From Okeania sp. KiyG1 (lineage in GTDB: Bacteria > Cyanobacteriota > Cyanobacteriia > Cyanobacteriales > Microcoleaceae), in assembly GCF_014132355.1 (NCBI RefSeq), contig NZ_BLZO01000005.1, forward strand, positions 1 to 49,777: a stretch of DNA of 49,777 nucleotides. The letters run 5' to 3'. Below the pieces are notes generated by a model. The model made no database searches. It was not told the origin of the DNA and saw only the letters and a program-made list of their open reading frames with translations. The position numbers and the translations under genes were made by a program. Of this stretch, positions 17,328 to 27,500 are shown piece by piece. Each line of letters begins with the position of its first letter. Within the stretch, counting starts at the first letter, position 1.

Positions 17328-18380
17328 ATGGAAGCACAACTGATTCCAGAACTGACAAAAATCTGCCAAGCAGTTAAGATTGCTTCTCCGACAGAAGCCT
17401 CCTTTGCTGGACGGCGGGTTCCTGAAGTGGGAATACCAGGACAACAACCTATGTCCCAGCAACAAATGCTGGCTTCTGGACAAAACCCCATGATCTGGCG
17501 CTTGCAGTCTCAGTTATATATGTACTGCTATTGTCAACAGTTCACCGGGACAATTCCTGAAGAACCGAAGCCAGACCATCCTTCTCAAGTCCAAGACCCT
17601 AACTTCCTACAAAGCCTTTCCCAAGCTAACACCAGTCGTGAGCGTTGGGAGAGCGGCTGGCAAATCTATCGAGTCGAAGCTTCGAGCCAAGTAATGGCTC
17701 AAAAGTTTGGCACTAACCGTATGTTCTGGCCTGGTCAGTTTTTCTGCCAGGAAGGAGCGGGAATGGCACCAAGGGTAGGAGCTAATATCAGCGTCTTTTT
17801 ACCTAGGGAATCTTTTACCATACAACCGGGCTTTTACTATGTTTTCAGTGAAACCCAGATTGGGTACGAAGATGACTACAATCAAGTACGTTTCTATTGG
17901 CATCTCCAAGAACAAGGAGCAGCTACCTTAATCCGTTGCCTAACTCAGAAACTCAATCAGTTTCAAGTGCCGTTTCGCTTCAAATGCCTGACCTCTTGGA
18001 ATAGTAATTTGCCTCGTTCTGACTCAGCAGTTTTATTTGTTAGCAAACGCTTTACTCAGATTACCGCCAGACTACTTTCAGAAGTCTATCCTAAAATCGA
18101 GAAGTACCTGGAACCTCGAACACCCCTATTTAGCAAACAACTTGCTCCAGGATTAGGACTAGCAGAAGACCCAAGTAATGGGGATAGCTTTGGCTTGAAT
18201 CGTTGCCGTATTCTCGCCGAAGGTATCTGGAATGCCTATAGCAAAGGTCTGCAAACTGAGCGAGACCAATTGGGAGAAGTAATTCAACAATTCAACCAAT
18301 ATGGCATTAGTTTAGAACGTCCTTATTTGTCGGCTGGGTCAATTGAGCAATATCAATTTCCCAATTTATTTGTTGAGTAG
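17328..18380 (+). CDS. HopA1-family protein (RiPP dehydration partner)
   Basis: 350 residues. The HopA1-like part (about 110-335) includes 'ESGWQIYRVEASSQVMAQK', 'PGFYYVFSETQ', 'DSAVLFVSKR', and the characteristic 'TPLFSKQLAPGLGLAEDPSN' with 'SFGLNRCRILAEGIWNAY' near the C-terminus. Proteins of this family, named after a Pseudomonas type III effector, occur beside APH-fold kinases in class V lanthipeptide and thioviridamide-like clusters, where the pair installs dehydroalanine/dehydrobutyrine. No secretion signal is seen. The first 90 residues, Pro/Gln-rich, are not recognised. The gene is tightly packed: 20 bases after the kinase and 2 bases before the cyclase, so one transcript is expected. 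Confidence 0.85.
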   Translation: MEAQLIPELTKICQAVKIASPTEASFAGRRVPEVGIPGQQPMSQQQMLASGQNPMIWRLQSQLYMYCYCQQFTGTIPEEPKPDHPSQVQDPNFLQSLSQANTSRERWESGWQIYRVEASSQVMAQKFGTNRMFWPGQFFCQEGAGMAPRVGANISVFLPRESFTIQPGFYYVFSETQIGYEDDYNQVRFYWHLQEQGAATLIRCLTQKLNQFQVPFRFKCLTSWNSNLPRSDSAVLFVSKRFTQITARLLSEVYPKIEKYLEPRTPLFSKQLAPGLGLAEDPSNGDSFGLNRCRILAEGIWNAYSKGLQTERDQLGEVIQQFNQYGISLERPYLSAGSIEQYQFPNLFVE

Positions 18381-18382
18381 AA

Positions 18383-19657
18383 ATGATGAATACTACAGTA
18401 CAAAATAGTTTTTTAGAAACAGCCAACGCCATTGCCGCTCGCCTCTGCCGAGACGCAATCTGGAATAGTAAGCGCTGCAACTGGTTGGGAGCATCAATGG
18501 ACTATCTCCTCAACAATTGGACAGTGACTGAAAGTTCCTTTGGTCCAGACTTATACACTGGCACGAGTGGTATTGCCCTGTTTTTGGGTAAGATGTACCA
18601 GCTGACTCCTGAGAAACTCTATCGCCAAACTGCCGAAGCGGCGATCGAGCATACCCTATCCCGGTTACCAGAATTACCTCCAGAAGTTCGCAGTGGTTTT
18701 TACAGTGGTTGTACTGGTATTGGTTATATTTTAGTTCGCCTGGGGGAAATCTTTGACCATCAGGATTGGCTGGAAAAAGGACTAAAAATCTTAGCAGAAC
18801 GTAGCCAGGATGACCTAAGTAAGCAACAGCTGGATGTAGTTAGTGGTATTGCTGGTGCGATTCCCGCTTTGCTCTCGGTTTATCAGCAGTATCCACAAGA
18901 TGTCCTCTTAGAAGCAGCCAATCGCTATGGTGAATACTTACTGTCAAAAGCCAACAAAAATGATTATGGTTGGTCTTGGACTACTCTGGAAATGCCTGGT
19001 GAGGTTCAACAGCAAGACCTAACTGGATTTTCTCACGGAGCAGCAGGAATTGCTTGGGCATTACTGGAATTGTATCAACAAACCAAGCAAGAGTCTTTCC
19101 TGGTAGCAGCAGAAGCCGGTTTTCGCTACGAGCAAAATTGGTACAATCCTCAGTACGAAAACTGGCCAGACTTACGCAATTTTCAGCAAGGGACAACTAC
19201 TGGCACTAATCCAACTCCCAGTTACGGAGTTGCCTGGTGTCATGGCGCACCCGGTATTGGTTTCTCGCGGCTGCGTGCTTATGAGATTTTAGGCAAACCA
19301 GATTACCAACACCAAGCGGAAGCTGCTATACGCACCACGATTAAATCCTTGCAGCAACCTGCCACCGGTGCAGAAAGTTATTGCTTGTGTCACGGTTTTA
19401 CCGGCAATACCGAATTACTCCTTTATGCCAGTCGCGTCTTAGGCAATGCCGAATATAAATCCATAGCTGAGCAAGTTGGCTGGCGAGGCATTGAACATTA
19501 TGAAAAGAACCGTATTCCTTGGTCTTGTGGAGTTATGGGGGGAGGAGAAACCCCAGGTTTGATGTTAGGGTTAGCAGGGATTGGTTATTTTTATCTGCGT
19601 CTGTATGACCCCCAGCTAGCGCCATCGATGTTGATTATTTTGCCAGAAACAGATTAA
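18383..19657 (+). CDS. LanC-type lanthionine cyclase
   Basis: 424 residues, a stand-alone LanC (alpha/alpha barrel) of normal length. The repeated GxxG segments are seen: 'LYTGTSGIALFLG' (58), 'GFYSGCTGIGYILV' (105), 'VVSGIAGAIPALL' (152), 'GFSHGAAGIAWALLEL' (215), 'AWCHGAPGIGFSRL' (284), 'CLCHGFTGNTELLL' (334) and 'GLMLGLAGIGYFYLRL' (392). Zinc ligands Cys286, Cys336 and His337 and the catalytic-type His218 are all present. LanC enzymes activate Cys thiols for Michael addition to dehydro-residues, forming (methyl)lanthionine. No dehydratase domain is fused, so dehydration must come from another protein, fitting the adjacent kinase/HopA1 pair. It is the last gene of the operon; the start overlaps an ATGATG two bases after HopA1. 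Confidence 0.92.
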   Translation: MMNTTVQNSFLETANAIAARLCRDAIWNSKRCNWLGASMDYLLNNWTVTESSFGPDLYTGTSGIALFLGKMYQLTPEKLYRQTAEAAIEHTLSRLPELPPEVRSGFYSGCTGIGYILVRLGEIFDHQDWLEKGLKILAERSQDDLSKQQLDVVSGIAGAIPALLSVYQQYPQDVLLEAANRYGEYLLSKANKNDYGWSWTTLEMPGEVQQQDLTGFSHGAAGIAWALLELYQQTKQESFLVAAEAGFRYEQNWYNPQYENWPDLRNFQQGTTTGTNPTPSYGVAWCHGAPGIGFSRLRAYEILGKPDYQHQAEAAIRTTIKSLQQPATGAESYCLCHGFTGNTELLLYASRVLGNAEYKSIAEQVGWRGIEHYEKNRIPWSCGVMGGGETPGLMLGLAGIGYFYLRLYDPQLAPSMLIILPETD

Positions 19658-19730
19658 GCGCAGGTTAACCCTCATACAGGGTAACAAGTGGCTAAGGCGG
19701 CGATTGAGGACTACTCCTAGCTGCTCTTTA

Positions 19731-19768
19731 GCAAAAACGATCGCGCTCCTCAATGCAATCGTTTTTGC
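19731..19768 (+). terminator. hairpin after the LanC gene
   Basis: A perfect 11-bp inverted repeat, gcaaaaacgat / atcgtttttgc, separated by 16 bases, lies 74 bases after the LanC stop. It is a plausible end of the operon transcript, though no extra T run follows the stem. Confidence 0.5.
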
Positions 19769-19956
19769 ATTGTGCTCGTAAAGCAACACCAAATGCGATC
19801 GCTCTTTGTTGTCGTAGTTACGACGGCGAGCATCATACTAAATCCGCGTAATACGAGGTAGAGATGGTGTTGGGTTATGAAGAAAGCTCCACCAACCCTA
19901 CAATATGGTGTAGATCGGTTAACCTAAGCCGGAGAGTCACCTCTCCGACTCGGCTA

Positions 19957-19992
19957 CAAAACCGGACGTGAAAGTTTCCCTTCATCCGGCTC
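19957..19992 (-). ncRNA. group II intron domain V (with domain VI at 19925-19956)
   Basis: Read on the minus strand, gagccggatgaagggaaact followed by ttcacgtccggttttg forms the compact domain V hairpin with the usual GAGCCG...CGGTT pairing and a GAAA-type cap. The next 32 bases form the gccgagtcggagag / ctctccggc domain VI-like stem, giving an intron 3' end near 19922. Confidence 0.7.
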
Positions 19993-20011
19993 CTCAACAA
20001 GACAGTACTTG

Positions 20012-20821
20012 TCACATATACCTCGTCACCAACATTCCATCTATCCATTTCCAATCAGTCACGAATTTAGGAAGTGGTTTTGGTTCGGCACTATTACAGC
20101 CAGATTTGTTACCTTGACTGCCATCATGGCGAGTCTTTTCGTCATGGCAATGTCGATGGAGAAGTTGAAAGTTTTTATACTCATTCAAACCGCCAATAGA
20201 CCGTGGAATGATGTGGTCTTTCTCTATGACATCTCTATCTTGAAAAGTTAATCCACAATAGGGACATTTGCCTTTTTGCTTTTTTAATAGCAAGGCATTT
20301 AACTTGGGTAATTCTGGATGTTTACCCAAACGAGAACTCCAGTAAATTAGGTTTCCATCAAACGGCGAGGCAGTACCTTTAACCTTTGTATGACGGATAA
20401 TGGGTGTTTTAGCGTGTTCAATCAATCTTAACCCATCAGTAGTAGAGAATATCCAGTTGTTATCTCCATGTGTGTGCCAATATTTGTCCGTAATCCAATC
20501 TCCGTTTTTATTAGGATGACGGCGTTTAGCCCATCGTGCTAGTTTCAGGTACAATAGGTGATCTAACTTAGTAAATACCCTCTTGCTACATTGTGATGAA
20601 TAGTAATTCGCCCAACCCCGAATAACCGGGTTGAGGTGTTTGATAACAGCACCTTGACTTTGTGCTTTGTGAGCATCAATAATGTCAGCAAGATGTTGAT
20701 AATGTGCCTGAATTTTAGCCTCACTGGGTTTGACTATCGTCTTGAAGCCTAGCCGTTTTCGATGTCCATTACACCCTGATTTATATTTACCCACTTTGTA
20801 TTGACGAATGATGGTTTCCAT
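20012..20821 (-). pseudogene. C-terminal fragment of group II intron reverse transcriptase/maturase (X and HNH domains)
   Basis: 269 codons remain. Residues 5-37 ('IRQYKVGKYKSG', 'LGFKTIVKPSEAKIQAHY') are the end of the thumb region. 'LNPVIRGWANYYSSQCSK' (63-80) and 'LDHLLYLKLARWAKRRHPNK' (86-105) are the maturase X domain. 'GKCPYCG' (Cys186, Cys189), 'EKDHIIPRSIGG' and 'QLLHRHCHDEKT' form the HNH nuclease. The fingers/palm with the YADD polymerase motif are absent, so reverse transcription is impossible. An ATG happens to lie at the break; expression as a small maturase/HNH protein cannot be excluded. Confidence 0.8.
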
Positions 20822-20858
20822 GCATTGGCATCATGGAGTCCAAATGACGAAGTCATGT

Positions 20859-20996
20859 TTATGTGGATAAAAGATAATTTTTAACTTCCAACAAATCGCT
20901 GGTCGTGACGGTGACAGGCAGCTCGACATTGAGCCGACAAATCTCACTCAGCAAATACGGCATAGATTTACAACCCTTAAAATCGACGAAAAACAT
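20859..20996 (-). other. small unassigned reading frame (45 codons)
   Basis: A minus-strand frame reads 'MFFVDFKGCKSMPYLLSEIC' onward to '...VKNYLLST', with a composition that looks protein-like, but I recognise no family. It lies between two reverse transcriptase remnants and may be another mobile-element fragment. No clear ribosome-binding site is present. Confidence 0.3.
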
Positions 20997-21029
20997 AAAA
21001 CCAAGGGAGATGAACCTTGGGCATAAGGG

Positions 21030-21389
21030 TCATTTGGAGTAAGCGATCGCCCCCTTCAACCCGCTATTCCCGGCTAAGTGAAAACATCGAGGTGAAAGGA
21101 CAGGTTTCAAATGTTCCGTCAAAACAATAGTCATCGCGTTTAACACCAAAGCATCCAAAGACGACCACCATTCTATTGATTTCTCCTCACCTCGAATCAA
21201 GCGCAACTCCCGAAATTGAAAATTCCCCGAAAGAATTTGCGCCTGTAGGATGGGCTTTTTCTCGTGCCACCATCGTCTGACCTGCCAGACATCGGCATTC
21301 GGATGATAATGTAGGCGTTTTTTACACAACCATTCATAAGCAGTATCGATCGCCTCGTCGGAGGCTATTTTTTCTATAAGAGTGGACAT
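21030..21389 (-). pseudogene. N-terminal fragment of a reverse transcriptase distinct from the adjacent intron
   Basis: 119 codons. 'DVWQVRRWWHEKKPILQAQI', 'FRELRLIRGEEKSIEWWSSL' and then 'DALVLNAMTIVLTEHL' with 'CFHLAGNSGLKGAI' resemble the RT0-RT2 part of stand-alone bacterial reverse transcriptases ('DALVLKA' and 'H(L)xGxGGxKGAV' blocks). The frame ends just after that block, before the catalytic palm, so it is a truncated remnant. Assignment is by pattern only. Confidence 0.5.
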
Positions 21390-21566
21390 TGATGTAAAAG
21401 TCGTAAGCTCTGTCGCCCTTTATTTGTCAAGTGTATTCCCGATCATAGGCCGAGTGACAAAAGAAGGCTAAAGACACTACTTTTGCCTACAGGCCAAACG
21501 CAAACTAATTTTACACCGACGAGGGAGATGACTAAATATTCATTACAACCTTCATATTCCGCTCCA

Positions 21567-24500
21567 CTACCAAGGACTACCGACCATTGTAAACCCTGCC
21601 CAGTAATAGGGATGGGAAAAATTTTTCTGATTCATCTGAGCTAACTCTGGAGGTAAAGGCATTTCTCCACGGCTTCCTGAAACTTTTAACATACCATTTT
21701 CGATAACAACTTTACCCTTTAACATTGCTATTTGTGCTGCTCGTAATGCTTCAGCTTTAATACTAACATTACCTAAGTGAGAGTAAAATTCTGTCATTAA
21801 TCCTAATGTTCCTTCATCATTAACTAACCATAAACTTGCTAATACCGATCTAACTCCGGTTGCTATTGCTAACCCGGCAAAACCTAGTTCAGAATTTTTA
21901 TCTCCTACTGCTGTACGACAGGCGGATAATACTAATAGTTCAACTTCGGGATTATTCCATTCTAAATCGCGGATTTGATGTAGGTGTAATTTATCGTTCC
22001 ATAGTTGAATATAAGATTTACTGGCATTCCCCGCTCTAAATTCTGCATGAGTAGCTAGGTGAATAATTGGATAGGGATAATTTTGGCGTTGATTAATTAG
22101 GTTTTTTCGAGTAAATTCTTCGTTGAGAAAAATATTACCTTGTTGTGAATTTTTGGTAATGGCTTTTAATTCTACTGGTACTGCTGGTAAGGGTGGTTTG
22201 TTAGAAAATTTACTGGCTCCCATTGCTAAAAGTTTTGTATTTTTGAGGGAGTTGTAGTTACTATTCATTAAGCTGACGCTGGGTATTAAACTGACGTTAT
22301 ATTTTTCGATTAAAAATTGTTTTCCATCATGTAATGCTGCTAAGGGTAAGAGGCGAAAACCTGCATCCATACTAAATAGTAATGTATCAATATTTGCTGC
22401 TTTTAATTCTGCTGAAATTGGAGATATTAACCAGTTGTATAGTTTTTTTGCTGTTGGTAAATAGTTATGATTGTTGCGTTGTTTCGGGTCGATAATATCT
22501 AGATAAAATTTTATTGCTATTTCCCATAGTTGTTTTCTATTGACTTCAGAAATAGTTTTGAGAATAGATTGACCGTCGGGGGTGAATAATATTAGTTGTA
22601 GTTGGTCTTGATGAACGTTGACGTAGATAACTGCTGATTTTTTTCCGGTCTGATGGTGCATATCTACTAGGATTTCTCTGACGTTTTTTGTGGATAGTAA
22701 TTTTTGGTCGAGATTTTCTCCTAGATAATTTGAATATTCTTCGATTCGGTTTTTTTCTAGGGCTAATATTATTTGGGATGGTGAGGTTTCTATTGTTAAT
22801 GGATTGGTTGGGGTTAGATTTAATTGTGGTAATTGTTGATTGGTTTGGCTTGAGTTTGGTAGAGGGTTATTGGGGTTATTGGTATTGTTAGAGTTAATCG
22901 TATTTTTGGGATTTGTGTTGATGAGAGTTTCACTGTTATTTTGTGGGGATTGAATGGTATTTTGAGTTGTGGTGGTTCTCGAAAAGTTAGTGGTATTTCT
23001 GGTTTGTCTGGCAGATATATTTGCTGGATTTTCTCTAGGATTATTATTGATAGATGAAGTGGGAGTTATGGGATTGGGATGATTATTTATTGTTGATGGA
23101 TTGGTATTAGTTGAAGTTGAGGTTTGATTATTATTGATTATGGGAGAGGGAGAGTGGTTGGTAATTGGTGATGGGTTGGATTTTGGTGTTTTTGATGGTG
23201 GAGTTAGGTTATTGGTTGGTGTTGGGGGTGAATTTTCAGATATTTGTGTAGTTGGATTAATAATTGTTGGTGTTGGGGGTGAATTTTCAGATATTTGTGT
23301 AGTTGGATTAATAATTGTTGGTGTTGGGGGTGAATTTTCAGATATTTGTGTAGTTGGATTAATAATTGTTGGTGTTGGAGTATTGTTAGTAGTTGAAGGT
23401 GTGGATATGGGAGCTATAGAAATGGGATTATTTTCAGTTGGTTGGCTAAGACTATTGTTTGATTGATTAAGATTATTGTTTGGCTGGCTAAGATTATTGT
23501 TTGGTTGATTAAGATTAATTTTTCCTGTCTCTGTAAAGATTTCACCTGTGTTAATTTGACCAACTTCAGTGGTCAGATTAATATTGCCACTTTCTTGAGG
23601 AGCAGTGGAAGTAATATTGCCTGTATTTATATTATTTCTAGCACTAATATCAATGTCCCCAGCAGTACCTGTTTCTGCTTGAGTCGTAATATTTTCGGTA
23701 TTAACAGAACCTGCCTGACTATTAACAGAAATATTCCCACTATTCTCTCCAGCAATAGAACTAATATGACCTGTATTTATATCGTCTCTTGCGACAATAT
23801 TTATATACCCAGAATCTCCAGTTTCGGCAATTGTTTCAATATTATTAGTATTAACAGAACCCTCCTGACTATTAACAGAAATATCTCCACTATTCTCCCC
23901 ACCGATAGAACTAATATTTTCAGTATTAATACCATATATTGCAGCAATATCTATATCGCCAGAATTTCCAGTTTCAGCTTCAGTTTCAATATTATTAGTA
24001 TTAACAGAACCCTCCTGACTATTAACAGAAATATCTCCACTATTATTATTGCCATAGGTACTAATATTTTCTGTATTAATATCCTCTTCCGCACTAACAT
24101 CAATATTACCTGAGTCTCCAGAGTTGCCACTAGATTCAATATTGCCCGTATTTACCTCGCCATTATCGCTACTAACCTCTATATCTCCACTATTTTCTCC
24201 ACCACTAGAATTAATGTCCTCAGTATTAATATCTTCTCCCGCTTCGACAGTAATATCGTCTGAGTTACCAGAGTTGGAGAGAGACTCAATATTTTGAGTA
24301 GTAATAGAACCATCAGCAGCAATAACCTCCACTTCTCCCGATGAGCGATCGCCTATTGACTGAATATCTGCCGTATTAATATCACCTTGAAAATTATAGG
24401 TATTGAGGCGAATATTGCCACTGGTGCCATTTTCGGCAATAGTTTGAATTTTACGAGTGGTAATAGTGCTGTTATTACTTTGGATATTAACATCCCCACT

Positions 24501-27500
24501 TTCTTGAGGCCCAAATGAGGCAATGTTTTTGATGGTGACACTGCCATCAGCATTGAGATTAATATCTCCTCCGGTACCGTTAACAGAATAGGAGGCAATA
24601 TGGTTAAGTTCTATATTACCTTGGTTACTTTGGATAGTAATATTCCCGCTGGTCTCATTGCGACTGGTAGAAAAAATATCGCCAATGTCAATGTCACCTA
24701 TTTCACTACTGACACTAATATTACCGCTAATTTCACCTCCTATTCCACTAATACCACCCACAGTAATATTTTCTTTAGCAGAAAGAGTAATATTACCACC
24801 CGTGCCATTGTTTGCTTTTGTTGCTAAGTTAGCGACAAAACGTTCAAAAAAGGTGGCAACTTCAAGGGAGGTAATGTCTGTGTCGGTGGGAAATTCATTA
24901 ATAATTCCTGCGGTTGTGTCGATAGATCCGTTGCGGGATGTAATAGTAATATCTCCACCACGGTTATCTTCTCCTGCTTCTTCGCCAGAATAGCTGAGAA
25001 TATTAGCGGTATTAATATTATTGTTGGCAGTAATATTCACATTTCCGGCGTCACCTGCTTCGGAGCTAGACCGTAATGTTCCACCAGTGGTATTTATGGT
25101 GCCTCCTGCATCTAGGGTAATGTCTCCTCCTCTACCAATACCGAAGGAGTTAGCATCAATACTGGCAGTGGAAATATTTCCTTCTGCGTTGAGGGTGACA
25201 TTTCCTGCTTGGTTGTTAGACCAAGATAATATTTTGCTGTTGGCAGTATTGATGTCTCCGGTGGAGTTGAGGGTGATATTTCCTGATGTTTCTGAGTCGG
25301 TAACTGTGGATATTGGTTCTGTAGCTTCAATATTTCCTGCTGCGGTAATTTCAATTTCCCCTCCACCGGAGGTTAAAACGCCTCTAATTAAATCTGTGGT
25401 ATTCCCAATACTCAGTCCCTGGGTGGGAGAGTTGAGAAATATTCCAGCACTACCTGCTCTAGCTTCTAAATTATCTACTTCTAAATTAATTGGTTGTGAT
25501 GATAAACCTATTCCACCACTGTTGCGAGTCTGAAAAATAATGTTGTTTGCTCTGACTAGGGAATTTTCTGAAGCAGCGAAAATATTACCTCCTTCGGCGT
25601 TAACTATTACTGTTCCAGTTGTGCGGAGGTTGCTGAGGGTAATATCTCCAATTTCTCTGAGAGTACCTAATTGAATTGTAATATTTCCACTACCTGCATC
25701 TAGGATGGTATCTTCTGCCATGGTTATATTACCTGTACCTGCTTGGCGATAATTAATATCTGCATTATTGTCATTAGCGCTGAGAGTAATATTGCCATTT
25801 CCTCCAGAAGTGTCTATGTCAGCATTGATATTTATATTGCGACCTGCTTTTAGCTCCAAATTGGAAATTTCATCAGAATTAATAGGTTCGTTAATAGTAA
25901 TATCATTGTGTGCTTGTAAACTAACTTCGCCCTTTTGGTCGTTAATTTGGTCTGCATCACTACTAATACTACTGTCGGAGTCTGAGTTAAAAGCATCCTC
26001 TTCCCCTCCATCAGTAATAGTTATATTTTTTGCCGGGTTAATTTCACCAATTTCAATACTGCCGTTGTTAGCATTCATATTGATATTTCCATCCTCGCCA
26101 TTTTCAGCAGTGGTATTTAACTCTCCCGCATTAGTATTAATATCGCTAGAATTACTGGTGAGGTCAATATTACCACCTCTTTCTATTCCCGATGTATTGA
26201 TATTTCCAGTGTAAATTCTCTGTTCAGCATTAAAAGTAATATTTCCACCCCTACCTTCCGAAGATGAGTTGAGTAAACCCAAACTGGTATCTATATTACC
26301 GGAAGCACTCGTAATATTAATATCGCCCCCTTGTTGAACTCCCGCAGTATCGATGTTGCCAGTAATAACTGAATTATTTGCAGTTAGGGAAATATTGCCT
26401 GAGTTGGTGCCAGCAGAACCTGAACTTAATCTCCCACCAGTAGTATCAATAGTACCAACCGCATCTAAAGTTATCTCTCCCCCATTACCCAGAGAAGAAC
26501 CAGAATTTGAGTTTATACTACTTGTGAAAATATTACCTCCACTTGTAAGAGTAATGTCCCCTGCATCTCTTTCTCTAGAACCAGAGTCAAGGCGATCGAT
26601 GCTAGTGTCAATATTTCCTCCTGCTTGAATATCAATATTTCCTCCATTGCCACTTTCGTTAGATGAGGCAAGTATTTTTTCGGTAAAAATATTACCCTCA
26701 GCTGTCAAAGTGATATTCCCCCCATCTCCTTTATCGGAACCAGCTTGTATTTGACTTGCCCTAGCATCAATATTGCCTCCTGCGGTCAAAGTGACATTTC
26801 CACCTTTATTTTCATTGCCATCATCAGGGAAGTTTGGAGTTACTAATGACGAGGCAGAAATAAAGTTTGTCGTAATATCTCCATTAGCTGTCATTTCAAT
26901 ATTTCCCCCATCCCCAGCACTATCAGAACGAATCACATCTGCAGTAGTATCAATGTTACCACCAGCATTGAAAGTAATATTTCCTCCTTTGTTACTGCTA
27001 TAAGTAAAGGAAAGAATGTCACCCGTAGAAATATTTCCATCTGCTGTAAAAATTATATTTCCAGAGTTACCTTTTATAGAAACAGAGTTAACAGTTTCAC
27101 CTGTGGTATCAATATTACCACCAGCTTCCAGAATAATATTACCTCCGTCGCCAATACCTCCTGTAATTACGGCAGGGTTTAAATTTTCACTAACTATTGA
27201 GTCTGAGGAAACAGAAAATAGACCGCTGGTTGTAATGTCGCCTTTTGCTCTAATTTCAATATCTCCGCCGTTACCATAACTTGATGCCGAAATAACTTTA
27301 CCTTCTGTAGTAACTATTGAACCAGAGCGACTCTCTATTTTTATCTGACCACCTGCTCCATTTCCACTAGCAGAAGTATCCACATTTGCTGTCTGAATAT
27401 CTCCTTCTCCTATAAGGGTAATATTACCTCCACTTCCTAACTCCGAAGAGGCATTAATTTTACTTTCCGTTGTATCAATTCCACCACTATTACTTTCAAT

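Larger units (their letters stand above)
19922..20821 (-). mobile_element. 5'-truncated group II intron
   Basis: On the minus strand the 3' half of a group II intron is kept: the C-terminal part of the intron-encoded protein, then domains V and VI. The region upstream (RNA domains I-IV 5' parts and the polymerase domain) is missing beyond about 20809. It therefore cannot splice or move by itself. Confidence 0.8.

Noticed and set aside
14356-21389. Diversity-generating retroelement (RT fragment near a repeat protein)
   Set aside because: Both RTs are truncated and lack the catalytic palm, and no template/variable repeat pair with adenine-specific changes is seen.
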